A DNA stretch of 64,000 bases from Pseudomonadota bacterium (GTDB lineage: Bacteria > Pseudomonadota > Alphaproteobacteria > Micavibrionales > UBA2020), in the NCBI GenBank assembly GCA_021849295.1, contig JAJZTA010000012.1, positions 1-64,000 on the forward strand, read 5' to 3'. This document shows positions 1-10,698 of this stretch, one piece after another. The notes under the pieces are model-generated. The model made no database searches and was not told where the DNA came from. It saw nothing but the letters and a program-made list of their open reading frames with translations. Position 1 is the first letter of the stretch, and each line of letters opens with the position of its first letter. The position numbers and the translations under genes were made by a program.

Positions 1-129
1 ACGCAATGCCTCTGTCGTGCGGGCGCACTTGTGCAGTATCTGTCCCATAGCTTGTCCCTCCGTATGCGGTTATATCTTATGCCACCATATCGTGGGACTA
101 ATTACCTAACCGGATTCTCTCTCATTGAA

Positions 130-406
130 AATGGTCAAATTTTTAGGGGGAAGACCAAGTTGACGCTGTAATTCTTTTGCAGATACGCCATGCCGTGTTG
201 TGGTGAAAAGATAGATGGCGAAACCAAAGCTGTAAGGATGTTCTGGAAGCCTCAAAAGGTGTCCCTACGGTGGGGTGAATGTGATGACCGCACCACTGGC
301 AAGCATAAGCCCTGACTTTTGTAAGGGCATACCATTGGGCTTCCCGTTCACATTTCGGGCATTTGTGGCCTTGACCGTAACGGATGTTAAAAAGATGATC
401 AGGCAA
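130..406 (-). pseudogene. IS1595-family transposase remnant (zinc-ribbon N-terminus, frameshifted and truncated)
   Basis: CPKCEREAQWYALTKVRAYACQWCGHHIHPTVGTPFEASRTSLQLWF matches the IS1595/ISXO2 zinc-ribbon region; the continuation AIYLFTTTRHGVSAKELQRQLGLPP is in another frame. Confidence 0.7.
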
Positions 407-638
407 GCCGCATCATCTTTAAATTTATGGTAAAATTATTTTACGGTTATTGTCATGGCGTTCCTCACTGTTTATACCTTCAGCATAGTGAAGATTTAAC
501 CGTACGTTGGTGGGGTAATCACCTTTTTATTGAAAAAGTGGATTGCAAACGGCGTGACAGGATCGAAGCGCGGATTGATGGAAAAAGCCGGATGTTTCTT
601 GAGAGGGGGAACGGCCCTGAATACGGCCTTACAAGGCC

Positions 639-2477
639 TCAGTCCCGCCCGCGCAGGATGTCCAGAAATGTCTTGCCGTATTTGACGAGTTTTCGCTCTC
701 CCACGCCGTGGAGGCGCGCCATTTGCTCCAGCGTTTGCGGTTTTCGGGCGGCCATTTCGCGCAGGGTCCTGTCATGGAAGATGACGTAGGGCGGGACGCT
801 CTGGGCCTGTGCCAGCGTCCTGCGGGCTGTTTTTAGCGCATCGAGCAGGGACTGGTCGATGTCGCCTTCGTCCGGAAGGGGAGTTGAGGCTGCCTTCGGC
901 TTTCTGGCGCTGCGGCTTTCGTGTAGGCGCAATTGGAGCGTTTCTTTGTCTTTGAGGAAGGCTTTGCCTCGCGGCGTCAGGGAAAGGCCGCCGTGATCGG
1001 AATCCACTGCCAGAAAATTGAGCGTGACGAGCTGGCGGAAGACGGATTTCCATTCGGTCTTGCCGAATTCCGTGCCGATGCCGAAGGTGCTGGTCTGGTC
1101 GTGTCCGAAGCGCTGGATGCGTTCGTCGTCCTTTTCCCCCAGCAGGACCGAGATCAGATAGCCGGTGCCGAACCGCTGCTCGGTGCGGTAGACGGCGGAG
1201 AGCGCTTTTTGTGCGGCGATCGTGCCGTCGAACGTTTGCGGCGGCGTCTGGCAGGTATCGCAATTGCCGCAAGGTTCGCAGCTGTCGCCGAAATATTCGA
1301 GAACCGCCTGACGCCGGCAGCCGGCGGTTTCGCAAAGGCCGAGCAGGGCGTTCAGTTTCTGGTGCTCGATGCGCTTTTGCGCTTCGGGCGCGGTGGATAC
1401 GTCGATGAAATTGCGCTGCATCGCGGCATCCTGCGTGCCGAAAATCATCAGTGCGTCCGAGGGCAGGCCGTCCCGACCGGCGCGGCCGGTTTCCTGATAA
1501 TAGGCTTCGATGTTCTTGGGGATGGTCATGTGCGTGACGAAGCGGACGTCCGGCTTGTCGATCCCCATGCCGAAGGCGATGGTGGCGACCATGATGATTT
1601 TTTCTTCTTTTAAAAACCTGTCCTGATGTTGCGCGCGGGTTTCGGCGTCAAGGCCAGCGTGGTAGGGCAGGGCCTCGAAGCCTTCGTTGCAGAGCCACAT
1701 GGCCGTTTCTTCCGTCATCTTGCGGGAAAGGCAATAGACAATGCCGCTGTCTTCGGCGTGCTTTTCTTTGATGAAACGCAGCACCTGCGCGCGCGCGTTG
1801 TCTTTGGGAACGATGGTGTAATGGATGTTCGGACGGTCGAAACCGGCGACGAAACTGCGTCCGTCCTCCAGCCTCAGGCAGTCGATGATGTCCCGCCGCG
1901 TCGGCGCGTCGGCGGTGGCGGTCAGCGCGATGCGCGGCACGGCGGGGTAGCGCTCCGCCAGCAGCGAAAGCTGTTTGTAATGCGGCCTGAAATCGTGCCC
2001 CCACTGCGAGACGCAGTGCGCTTCGTCGATGGCGAACAGCGCGACCGGAGCTTCATCGAGCAAGCTCAAAAAATCTTCCATCAGCAGTCTTTCCGGTGCG
2101 ACGTAGAGAAGATCAAGCTGTCCTTGCATAAGGGCGGTCTTGGCGGCGGAGTTGTCGGCGCCGGACATGTTGGAGTTGATGGCAGCCGCGCGGATGCCGA
2201 GCTGTTGCAGGGCGTCCACTTGGTTTTGCATCAGCGCGATGAGCGGCGAAATGACGATGCCGGTGCCTGCGCGCAGCAGGGAGGGGATTTGATAGCACAG
2301 CGACTTGCCGCCGCCTGTGGGCATCAGTACAAAGGCGTGATGGCCGCCGGTGATATGTTGGATAATGTCCTCTTGCGCGCCGCGAAACGCTTCAAAGCCG
2401 TAAGTCTTCTGCAGGATCTGCAGGGCCTGTTCGGCTATGGGCGAAGCGGACTGGGGAGAGACTTGGGGCATAGGCAT
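639..2477 (-). CDS. recQ: ATP-dependent DNA helicase RecQ
   Basis: MPTGGGKSLCYQIPSLL, DEAHCVSQWGHDFRP, QETGRAGRDG; Zn-binding cysteines and C-terminal HRDC-like region. Confidence 0.95.
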   Translation of the reverse strand: MPMPQVSPQSASPIAEQALQILQKTYGFEAFRGAQEDIIQHITGGHHAFVLMPTGGGKSLCYQIPSLLRAGTGIVISPLIALMQNQVDALQQLGIRAAAINSNMSGADNSAAKTALMQGQLDLLYVAPERLLMEDFLSLLDEAPVALFAIDEAHCVSQWGHDFRPHYKQLSLLAERYPAVPRIALTATADAPTRRDIIDCLRLEDGRSFVAGFDRPNIHYTIVPKDNARAQVLRFIKEKHAEDSGIVYCLSRKMTEETAMWLCNEGFEALPYHAGLDAETRAQHQDRFLKEEKIIMVATIAFGMGIDKPDVRFVTHMTIPKNIEAYYQETGRAGRDGLPSDALMIFGTQDAAMQRNFIDVSTAPEAQKRIEHQKLNALLGLCETAGCRRQAVLEYFGDSCEPCGNCDTCQTPPQTFDGTIAAQKALSAVYRTEQRFGTGYLISVLLGEKDDERIQRFGHDQTSTFGIGTEFGKTEWKSVFRQLVTLNFLAVDSDHGGLSLTPRGKAFLKDKETLQLRLHESRSARKPKAASTPLPDEGDIDQSLLDALKTARRTLAQAQSVPPYVIFHDRTLREMAARKPQTLEQMARLHGVGERKLVKYGKTFLDILRGRD

Positions 2478-2525
2478 ACATCTTTCGCGGCGTTGTATGC
2501 ATCACAGCACAGCGAGGAGAACAAA

Positions 2526-3845
2526 TCAAGAACTTCCCTTGGGAGAAGTTGCCTTGATCGTGCGCCGCCCGCGCCAGAGCACCAGAACGCCTTCCGGCAT
2601 GATCACTGCGCCGTAGAAAACGCAGAGCCACAGGAGACTGTGGCGGTCGTGCAGCCAGGCGTGCCAGAGCAGCATGGCGCAGCTTCCCGCCGCCAGCAGC
2701 CCGCCCAGAAAAGGCCAGAGCGGATAGAGGCCGATCTCTTTCGACAGGCGGCAGGCGGAAAAGTTGACGGCCATGAAGATCAGCAGGAACGTCACGCTGA
2801 CCAGCGTCGAGATAATATCCAGATTGGCCGCCACGCTGAGCAGGATGGACAGCGCCGTCAAAATCAGCAGCGCCACGTAGGGCACGGGGCATTTGCGCGA
2901 CTGCATGGAGAAAATGCGCGGGAGGGCGTGGCTTTCCGCCGCCATCACCTTGGCAAGCCGCGCGGCGCCGAACAGCGTCGCGTTGATCGTCGAGGAGGTG
3001 GACAGAAGCGCGGCGATGCCGATAAGGATGAAGCCCGCCTTGCCGAGCGTCGGCGTCGCGGCGACGGCGAGAACGTATTCCTGATCATGCTGGATCTGCG
3101 CCGGCGTCAGGTTGCCGAGCGCGACCAGCGCGACCAGCACGTACACAACGATGGTGATGCCGATGGCGAGCATGATGGCGCGTTTCAGGTTGCGCTCGGG
3201 GTTCTCCATCTCGTCCACGGCGTTGGGGATAAGCTCGAAACCCTCGTAGGCGACGAAGACCAGCGCGATGGCGACGACGGGCGTGAATATCCCGTGGTTG
3301 AACACAGGCGTGAAGTGGCTGGCGTGGATGCTCGTCATGCCCGCGACGACGAATAGCGCGAGAATGGAGAGCTTCGCCGCCACCACGCTCAGCTCGACGC
3401 GGCCGGAGGCCTTCGCGCCCGTCAGATTGATGGCGAGGAACAAAAGCAGCGAGACGGCGGCCAGCATGTCCGCCTGCGGCGAGAAGACATGGATGCGTTT
3501 CACCAGCGCCGCGCCGTAATCGCCGAACGCCGTGGCGTAAAGGGCGATCGTGCCGATGTAGCCGATCACCAGCAGCCAGCCTGCGAGGCCCGCGACGCTG
3601 GGCGCGTTGAAGGCCTGTTCGATGTAGGTGAAGCTGCCGCCGTCGCTGCGGAACCTGAGCCCGAGGTGGGCGTAGGACAATCCCGTCAAAAGGGCGATGA
3701 CGCCGCCGCCCGCGAGCGACAGGGCGACCGCGTGTCCGGAGACGGAAATCGCGAGGCCCAGCACGGCGAAGCTGCCGCCGCCGATCATGCCGCCGATGCC
3801 GATAGCCGTCACTTCCGCGAGGCTGAGTTTTTCTTCCTGTGCCAT
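2526..3845 (-). CDS. APC family amino acid permease
   Basis: GIGGMIGGGSFAVLGLA N-terminus and about 12 hydrophobic segments. Confidence 0.85.
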   Translation of the reverse strand: MAQEEKLSLAEVTAIGIGGMIGGGSFAVLGLAISVSGHAVALSLAGGGVIALLTGLSYAHLGLRFRSDGGSFTYIEQAFNAPSVAGLAGWLLVIGYIGTIALYATAFGDYGAALVKRIHVFSPQADMLAAVSLLLFLAINLTGAKASGRVELSVVAAKLSILALFVVAGMTSIHASHFTPVFNHGIFTPVVAIALVFVAYEGFELIPNAVDEMENPERNLKRAIMLAIGITIVVYVLVALVALGNLTPAQIQHDQEYVLAVAATPTLGKAGFILIGIAALLSTSSTINATLFGAARLAKVMAAESHALPRIFSMQSRKCPVPYVALLILTALSILLSVAANLDIISTLVSVTFLLIFMAVNFSACRLSKEIGLYPLWPFLGGLLAAGSCAMLLWHAWLHDRHSLLWLCVFYGAVIMPEGVLVLWRGRRTIKATSPKGSS

Positions 3846-3950
3846 TCCTGATCCGCCCTTGAATTATTGAGAGAAGCTACGCTTTCAGCATCATAGCCGC
3901 CCGTTGCGGATCTTGAAGTTTTTTGCGCCCGCTGCGGCGTTTTGTAAAGA

Positions 3951-3978
3951 AAACCCCGCCATTGGCGGGGTTTTTTTT
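3951..3978. terminator. Rho-independent terminator, possibly bidirectional
   Basis: aaaccccgcc-attg-gcggggtttttttt hairpin followed by a T run. Confidence 0.75.
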
Positions 3979-4003
3979 CGAGAGCCTTGATCCGGAATCA
4001 AGG

Positions 4004-4423
4004 CTAGACGGCTTCTTCAGAGCGCACGGGATAACCGTTGTAATACCATGCGCTGCGCCCATCCACTTCTTCGATGGCAGGCCCGTTATCGCGATGGCGG
4101 CGGCCCTTGCAATACCAGTACCGCGAACCGTCGGCCGTTTGGAGGCAGCGCAGTTCGCCGTTGAGATGCCACTCCTTCTGGCCGCCCGCATATGAAACGG
4201 CAGGCCCGTCCTCGCGGTGCTTGCGCCCGTGGCGGTACCAGTAAGCCGTGCCGTCCGGATATTCGACGGCGGGCCCGTCTTCGCGATGCAGTTGTTCGTT
4301 TTGATACCATCGTCGCACGCCTGCCGCGTCTTTTGTCGGTCCGCTGCGTCCGGATGTTGTTGATAAACCGCTCAGCCATGTCAGAAACTGGTCATTCCAT
4401 TTCTGCGTCACTATCGTCTCCAT
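4004..4423 (-). CDS. Tandem-repeat protein (YwqK/MORN-like WY..G..HREDGPA repeats)
   Basis: Repeats RWYQNEQLHREDGPAVEYPDGT / YWYRHGRKHREDGPAVSYAGGQ / YWYCKGRRHRDNGPAIEEVDGR. Confidence 0.6.
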   Translation of the reverse strand: METIVTQKWNDQFLTWLSGLSTTSGRSGPTKDAAGVRRWYQNEQLHREDGPAVEYPDGTAYWYRHGRKHREDGPAVSYAGGQKEWHLNGELRCLQTADGSRYWYCKGRRHRDNGPAIEEVDGRSAWYYNGYPVRSEEAV

Positions 4424-4763
4424 TTACCCCTTCCTCTTTCCGGACGCTCCTCCACACTTCGTCAGTCGTTACGCGCAGAAACTCCGTCAGATCTTTGCTA
4501 AAATAAAAGATGCTCTTACAAGATACATCCACCTCTAACATAACACTGTTGCGGTAAAAAAAGCCTTAACCGAAAACCGGATAACTTATTGAGATTATTC
4601 ATTAAATTTTATATTAATCAGCGCGAAATTCGAGAAAAATCCATGACAGGGAAAGATAACGGAAACATGTTTTCCCCGCTTCGCGGGATTTTTGATACAA
4701 TAGGCGGATACACGCGTTGCGAACCCATTGAAATATGACGGCGCAGAGCCGGAAAGGGCCTAT

Positions 4764-5474
4764 ATGACGGAAGCCAAGCTTGTCCTGATGAGACACGGTC
4801 AGACCAAGGACAATCTCGATCATGTGGACACGGGGCAGAACGATGTGCCGCTGACCGCCGAAGGCAGGAAGCAGGCCGACATGGCGGGCCTGATGCTCGG
4901 GAACATCCGTTTCGACAAGGTCTATAGCTCGCCCTTGAGCCGCGCTTACGATACGGCGTTGCTGGCCTTGGAGTCGTCGGGGAAGCAGAAGCACCTGCAG
5001 AACGGCGACGGCACGTGGAAGGTTGAAAAACGCAAAGAGATTATCGAGGTGGACGACGGCGACCTGACGGGGCGCCATATGGACGATCCCGACGTCGTTG
5101 ATTATTTCAAAAAGGCCGTATTCGACAAGGCGCCGCCCAACGGCGAAAGCGAGAAGGATTTCGTCGCGCGCGTGCGGAAGTTTTACGACGACGAGGTCGT
5201 GCCGCGGCTCGGGCGCGGGGAGAACGTTCTCATCGTCGCCCATACCGGCACTTTGCGCGCCCTTTACATCGCGATGGGCCTGACGCCGCAGCCGGAAGAC
5301 GGCCAGCCGTGGAAGAACAGAAAAAAAGTTTATAACGCCATACCGGTGATTAACGAATATAAGGACGGCGTGCTGACGGGTTCCACAGTAGAAGGAGCCG
5401 ACGAGGTTCTCGGGAAGAAAAAGCCGCAGCAGAAAAAACCTTCAGCCAAAAAGACGGGCGATCCAAAACCTTGA
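4764..5474 (+). CDS. Histidine phosphatase family protein (phosphoglycerate mutase-like)
   Basis: LVLMRHGQTKDN RHG motif; VYSSPLSRAYDTA; VAHTGTLRAL. Confidence 0.85.
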   Translation: MTEAKLVLMRHGQTKDNLDHVDTGQNDVPLTAEGRKQADMAGLMLGNIRFDKVYSSPLSRAYDTALLALESSGKQKHLQNGDGTWKVEKRKEIIEVDDGDLTGRHMDDPDVVDYFKKAVFDKAPPNGESEKDFVARVRKFYDDEVVPRLGRGENVLIVAHTGTLRALYIAMGLTPQPEDGQPWKNRKKVYNAIPVINEYKDGVLTGSTVEGADEVLGKKKPQQKKPSAKKTGDPKP

Positions 5475-6515
5475 GGCGCTGTTCGCCGGCGTTGCGCCGA
5501 TGTTTGTTTGCGTGGCCGCGGGCGCTTGCGCGGGCGGCGTGTATTTGAGCTGCAGGGGCCATTTGACGTAATTGTTATATGATCTCCCGTAGTCCGTGCT
5601 CTTTTGCACGTTCAGCGCATAAGCGACATATTCGGCGCAGGCCCAGGTCTGGACCTGTTGGCGCGTGATCTTGATGGATTGCAGGGCGGCATATTCTTCC
5701 AGCACCATGTCGGTGAAGTCGGCGGGGAATTTCTCGTAAAGTTTCTTGAAGCCCGATTCCACCGAAGTGAGATGGCTGAGGCCGAAATCAATGACGCCCG
5801 TGAGCCTTTTGGTTTCGGGGTTCCACAGCATGTTGCCGTCCTTGAGGTCGCAGTGCATGAGGACTTTTTCGGCCGTTGCGGGATTTTTCTCGCGGTAGTC
5901 GATATAGTCGTCCACGGCTTTCTTGAAGAAGTCATAGCGTTCGCCGAACAGCTTGCGGGCGCGGGCGCTGTCCATATCGGCGCGAAGCTGCTTTGCGTCG
6001 AACATGACCTCCGCCGGCGATGCGTCCAGATTCATTTTGACGGCGTCGTCAGCGGGAACGGCATTGGCAAGGTCGGCGCAAAATGTCGCGATGTCTTTTG
6101 CGAGCTGTCGTTTGTCGTCCGGCGCGAGGCCGTCGACGTCCCAGCGGTTCAGCGTTTCTCCCTGCAGGCGCGTCATGCCGAAAAATGAAAGCTTGCGGCC
6201 GGTATAGGTGAGCTTCGGCATCGGCAACTCCGAATCCTGCAGATATTGCAAAAGATCGTGTTCGCGCTCGATGCCCAGAATGAGGTCTTTGGTTTCGATT
6301 CCCGGCCACGCGTAGCCTTGGGACGTTTTGAAGACTTCGTCGCCGACGATGACGGTGTAGGCGGAAAAGCCCTGTCCGGGAAAAACCGGTTTGACCGCGC
6401 CGCTTTTTACCTTTTCCCTGAGATCCGGACGCTCTTCGAGGATGGCGTCGAGAAAGGCGTTGCTGCTCATGCTCTCGGCTCTTTTCACGGCTTGGGCGAA
6501 GTCTTTTTTGAGCAT
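5442..6515 (-). CDS. Aminoglycoside phosphotransferase / kinase-like family protein
   Basis: VLMHCDLKDGNMLWNPETKRLTGVIDFG catalytic loop and DFG-like motif. Confidence 0.75.
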   Translation of the reverse strand: MLKKDFAQAVKRAESMSSNAFLDAILEERPDLREKVKSGAVKPVFPGQGFSAYTVIVGDEVFKTSQGYAWPGIETKDLILGIEREHDLLQYLQDSELPMPKLTYTGRKLSFFGMTRLQGETLNRWDVDGLAPDDKRQLAKDIATFCADLANAVPADDAVKMNLDASPAEVMFDAKQLRADMDSARARKLFGERYDFFKKAVDDYIDYREKNPATAEKVLMHCDLKDGNMLWNPETKRLTGVIDFGLSHLTSVESGFKKLYEKFPADFTDMVLEEYAALQSIKITRQQVQTWACAEYVAYALNVQKSTDYGRSYNNYVKWPLQLKYTPPAQAPAATQTNIGATPANSASRFWIARLFG

Positions 6516-6640
6516 GTCGGTGGACCACGGTTAAGAAATTTATATAAACGAAGAATATACTTTATTTTACAGAACATATCAACGGCATATTACTATCCGA
6601 TTGATATATAAAAAAATGTTCAGGATAAGGCCGCCAGCGG

Positions 6641-7990
6641 CTAGTGCGCGGTTTCTGCTTTGCGCTGCTCCAGCAGCTCGGATACAAGCTGGTTCAGGCG
6701 CGAGCCTTCATCGAGCTTCATATGCACGTCGCGCTGCGGGAAGGGGATCTCGATGTGATGCTCTTTAAACAAATCCCAGATCCGGTAGTAAATGTCGCTG
6801 GTGACGTTCGCCACGCCGTCCGCCGGATCGTTGATCCAGGCCAGCAGCAGATGGTTGACCGAACTGTCGCCAAAGCCGGTGATGTAGCAGGCCGGCTGCG
6901 GATCTTCGAGGATGCGGATATGTTCCGTCACCGCCTGCAGAAGCAGCTCCCTGACAAGCTTCATATCCGCCGCGTAGGAAACGCCGACCGGAATGCGGAT
7001 TCTGATTTTTTTGTCGGTGTAGGACCAGTTCTCCACCGTCTGGGTGATGAGGTTCTCATTCGGGATGAGGTGCTCCTTGCCGTCGCGGGTCAAAACGGAC
7101 ACATGGCGCGCGCCCAGAGAGTTCACCCAGCCGAACGTGTCGCCGACGCTGATGACGTCCCCCGGCTTGATGGATTTGTCCAGCAGCAGAATGATGCCGC
7201 TCATCAGGTTGGAAAAAACCTTCTGCAGGCCGAAGCCGATGCCGATGCCGAGCGCGCCGCTGAACATCGTCAGCGTCGTCACGTCTATGCCCACGATATC
7301 CATGCCGATGACGATGCCCACGGCATAAAGGAAGATGTTGGACAGCTTGAAGAACAGCACGCGCTGCGAAGGGGTCAGGCCGTCCGCCTTCTGGAAGATG
7401 CGCTCCAGCAGCGTGGAGACGAGTTTGATCGTCCAGAACAGGATGGAAAAGGCAAACAGGCTTTTCACGACCAGCAAAAGCGACAGCCGGAAGTTGCCGA
7501 CGGTGACGGCGGTTTTGCCCATGATCTTTGTGACGCGGTCGAGCTCGCCGACGATGTTCAGCGCCGCGAGGCACCAGAGCGTCACCGCGAAGATGCGCGA
7601 CCAGAACACGCTTTTGATGACGTTCGAGGTCATGCGGATGATGCCCCACGCCGTTGCCAGACTGGCGGCCGTCCTGAGAATGTAGAACGGCAGCTTCGCC
7701 CCCTGCACGCCGATGGCGGCGAACCACAGAAGCGTGATCAGGAAAACCAGAAAGAAGATCTCGCGGTAGGACTCGTGGAGATGGAGGATATAGCGCGGCT
7801 CGTGCTTTTTGAGCCGTGACGTCAGCCATTCCGTGCTGTGTCTGGCCAGCAGCCGCGCGAAGAAGATGGCAGCGACGATGATGACGATTTGCAGCAGGGA
7901 GTCCTTGGAGACGACATGCCCGATGAACCAGTCATGCGCGACAACAAGCCAATGCTTGAGCCACGGAATGTAATGCTGCATATCTTTCAT
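6641..7990 (-). CDS. MscS-family mechanosensitive ion channel
   Basis: GALGIGIGFGLQKVFSNLMSGIILLLDKSIKPGDVI motif. Confidence 0.92.
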   Translation of the reverse strand: MKDMQHYIPWLKHWLVVAHDWFIGHVVSKDSLLQIVIIVAAIFFARLLARHSTEWLTSRLKKHEPRYILHLHESYREIFFLVFLITLLWFAAIGVQGAKLPFYILRTAASLATAWGIIRMTSNVIKSVFWSRIFAVTLWCLAALNIVGELDRVTKIMGKTAVTVGNFRLSLLLVVKSLFAFSILFWTIKLVSTLLERIFQKADGLTPSQRVLFFKLSNIFLYAVGIVIGMDIVGIDVTTLTMFSGALGIGIGFGLQKVFSNLMSGIILLLDKSIKPGDVISVGDTFGWVNSLGARHVSVLTRDGKEHLIPNENLITQTVENWSYTDKKIRIRIPVGVSYAADMKLVRELLLQAVTEHIRILEDPQPACYITGFGDSSVNHLLLAWINDPADGVANVTSDIYYRIWDLFKEHHIEIPFPQRDVHMKLDEGSRLNQLVSELLEQRKAETAH

Positions 7991-7999
7991 AAGGACATC

Positions 8000-8956
8000 T
8001 TACCCTTTTGCCATCTCCATGGCCAGCCCCTGCAGGCCGACGAATCCGGGATAGGGATGGGTGATGACGAAAGTGGGGATGCGCGCAAGATAATCGCGCG
8101 AACGTCCCTTGTTCATGAAGCTTTCGCGGAAGTGGCTGGTTTTGAACCAGTCGCCGAGTTTGGTGACGATGCCGCCCGCGATATAGACGCCGCCGAACGC
8201 GCCGAGCGACAGCGCGACGTTGCCCGCCAGCGTGCCGAGGAGGTCGGCGAACAGGTCGAGCGTTTCGATGCAGGCGGGGCAGGACTTGTCGAGACCCGCC
8301 TTGGTGATGGCGGAGGGCGTTTCCTTCTCCTGCCTGATGCCGTCGAGCGTGCAAATCGCCTGATAGATGTTGAGGATGCCCTTGCCGGAAACGAGCCGTT
8401 CGGCGGAAACATGGTGGTATTTTTCGCGCTTCAGCTCGGCGACGATGTCCCACTCGCGCTGGGTGTTGATGCACATGGTGACGTGTCCGCCCTCGGTCGT
8501 CACCGGAATGGCGCGCCCCTGTTCGTCGAACACGACCGCCGCGACGCCGAGCCCCGTACCGGGGCCGATGATGCCGATGGGCGCGCCTTTTTGCGCCGCG
8601 CCTTCGCCGATCTGGTAGTAATCGTCCGCCGAGAGCAGCGGCACGCCGTGGGCGACGGCGGTGAAATCGTTGATGACGCGCAGGTTGCTGAAGTTCATGT
8701 CGCTGCGGATCTTGCTTTGCGACATGACCCACGTGTGGTTGGGCATTTTGATCTCGTCGCCGAGGATGGGCGCGGCGACGGCAAACACGGCATGATCGGC
8801 GGTGCGCTTGTATTTGGCGAGATAGGCCTTGGCCGCCTCTGTCAGGCTGCCGTAGTCGGCGCAGGCGAGAACGTCAATGTCCTCGACCGCGCCTTTGTCG
8901 TCGACGTGGGCGAAGCGTGCGTTGGTGCCGCCGATGTCCGCAATGAGCCCGTTCAT
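8000..8956 (-). CDS. glk: Glucokinase
   Basis: LIADIGGTNARFA, GPGTGLGVA, GGVYIAGGI. Confidence 0.92.
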   Translation of the reverse strand: MNGLIADIGGTNARFAHVDDKGAVEDIDVLACADYGSLTEAAKAYLAKYKRTADHAVFAVAAPILGDEIKMPNHTWVMSQSKIRSDMNFSNLRVINDFTAVAHGVPLLSADDYYQIGEGAAQKGAPIGIIGPGTGLGVAAVVFDEQGRAIPVTTEGGHVTMCINTQREWDIVAELKREKYHHVSAERLVSGKGILNIYQAICTLDGIRQEKETPSAITKAGLDKSCPACIETLDLFADLLGTLAGNVALSLGAFGGVYIAGGIVTKLGDWFKTSHFRESFMNKGRSRDYLARIPTFVITHPYPGFVGLQGLAMEMAKG

Positions 8957-8966
8957 GATACGCTAC

Positions 8967-10571
8967 TCATCCCAGCTCTCCGAAAAATCCGCCGAAAGCG
9001 GGCAGGTCGAGCTTGTTGTCGTTGAGCTTGTAAGGCAGCTTGTGGCCTTCGAGCGGTTTCGTGCCGCCGGGCAGCGTATAGACCTCTTCCTTGTCGCCCA
9101 TGTTGAAGACGGCGATGATCCTGTTGCGCGTAAAGGACAGGACGGGCTCGCGCGTCTCGAAAAAGCTGATGTCGCCGGTAACGAAAGACGGCTGTTTCGC
9201 CCGCCACTTGATGAAGTTGCGGAAGAAGTTGAGCGGGGAATCCGCGTCCTTGTCCTGTACGTCGACGGCGCTGTCCTGATAATTCCTCGGGACGGGCAGC
9301 CACGGCTCGACGTTGGTGTCGGAAAATCCGGCGTTGGCCATCGTATGCTTCCACGGTATCGGCGTGCGGCAGCCGTCGCGGCCGACGTCCTCCGGCCAGG
9401 CGAACTTGCCGAAGGGGTCCTGCATTTTTTCGTACGGCACCTTGGTGTCGGGCAGGCCGAGCTCTTCGCCCTGATAGACGAAGATCGTGCCCCACAGGCT
9501 GCACAGCAGCGCCTGCAGCATTTTCAGCTGCCGCGTGTCGACGCGGCCCTGCACCGCCCAGCGCGAGGCGACGCGCTTGGTGTCGTGGTTCGAAAAAGCC
9601 CATGTCGGCCAGCTTTTCGCGCCCTTCTCGCGGAACGCGCCGACCATGTCGTGGACGACGTGCGCGCCGTATCTTTCCGTCAGCAGGGAGAAGCTGTAGG
9701 CCGTGTGCAGCATGCCGGGCGCGGTGTATTCGATGCAGCGCGCTATGTTGTCGTCGTCGCCGATCTCCGCGACCGTCATGCGGTCGTCGTATTCGTCGAC
9801 CAGCGCGCGCAGGCGCCGCACGAAGTCGAGGTTTTCCGGCTGCGACCTGTCGTAGAGGTGCCGCTGCATGTCGTAAGTGTTTTTGTAGTCCCTGTCCGGC
9901 GTGCGCTCGTTTTCCGGCCGCGAGGGGTTGTCGCGCAGGTACGCGTCCTGAATGCAGTGGTTGATGGCGTCGAGACGGAAGCCGTCCACGCCCTTGTCGA
10001 GCCAGAATTTCGCGACGCCGAGCAGGGCGTCCTGCACTTCCGGGTTGCGGACGTTGAGGTCCGGCTGTTCGTCGAGATACTGATGCAGGTAATATTGTCC
10101 GCGCCGCGCGTCGAACCGCCAGGCCTGTCCGCCGAAGACGGACTGCCAGTTGTTGGGCGGCGTGCCGTCCGGCTTCGCGTCCGCCCAGACGTACCAGTCG
10201 GCTTTCGGGTTGATCATGTCCTTGCGGCTTTCCGTGAACCACGGGTGCCGGTCAGAGGTGTGGTTGAAGACAAGGTCGATGATCATTTTCAGGTCGCGCG
10301 CGTGCAGGCCTTCGAGCAGGGCGTCGAAATCCTCCATGGTGCCGAACATCGGATCGATCTCGCGGTAGTCCGCGACGTCATAGCCGAAATCGACCATCGG
10401 CGATTTGAAAAAGGGCGAGATCCACACGCCTTTTACACCGAGGCCGGCGATATAGTCGAGCTTTTCCGTGATGCCGCGCAGGTCGCCGATGCCGTCCCCG
10501 TTGCTGTCTTTAAAGCTGCGGGGGTAGATTTGGTACAATACCGCCCCGCGCCACCAATCCGTGTTTTTCAT
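8967..10571 (-). CDS. GH13 alpha-glucosidase (oligo-1,6-glucosidase type)
   Basis: WWRGAVLYQIYPRSFKDSNGDGIGDL; DLVFNHTSDRHPWF; GFRLDAINH; FSNHD. Confidence 0.92.
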   Translation of the reverse strand: MKNTDWWRGAVLYQIYPRSFKDSNGDGIGDLRGITEKLDYIAGLGVKGVWISPFFKSPMVDFGYDVADYREIDPMFGTMEDFDALLEGLHARDLKMIIDLVFNHTSDRHPWFTESRKDMINPKADWYVWADAKPDGTPPNNWQSVFGGQAWRFDARRGQYYLHQYLDEQPDLNVRNPEVQDALLGVAKFWLDKGVDGFRLDAINHCIQDAYLRDNPSRPENERTPDRDYKNTYDMQRHLYDRSQPENLDFVRRLRALVDEYDDRMTVAEIGDDDNIARCIEYTAPGMLHTAYSFSLLTERYGAHVVHDMVGAFREKGAKSWPTWAFSNHDTKRVASRWAVQGRVDTRQLKMLQALLCSLWGTIFVYQGEELGLPDTKVPYEKMQDPFGKFAWPEDVGRDGCRTPIPWKHTMANAGFSDTNVEPWLPVPRNYQDSAVDVQDKDADSPLNFFRNFIKWRAKQPSFVTGDISFFETREPVLSFTRNRIIAVFNMGDKEEVYTLPGGTKPLEGHKLPYKLNDNKLDLPAFGGFFGELG

Positions 10572-10698
10572 GCTTATGTCGTGCTAAATCCGAGGTTTCA
10601 GGCTATGCAATTTTATTGTAATGTTCAAAGATTTTAAGTAGGTTTCACCCTGATTGTCCACGTTAAAATCATGACCTCTGTAATCTGGAAATAAAGAC

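Noticed and set aside
427-789. 120-aa ORF running into the recQ 3' end
   Set aside because: Second half is antisense to recQ; first half is probably degenerate insertion-sequence DNA, without a recognisable product.
1626-3356. 576-aa plus-strand ORF across recQ and permease
   Set aside because: Antisense to two well-supported genes; an artefact of GC-rich codon usage.
8877-10637. 586-aa plus-strand ORF antisense to GH13 glucosidase
   Set aside because: Shadow frame of a strongly supported enzyme.
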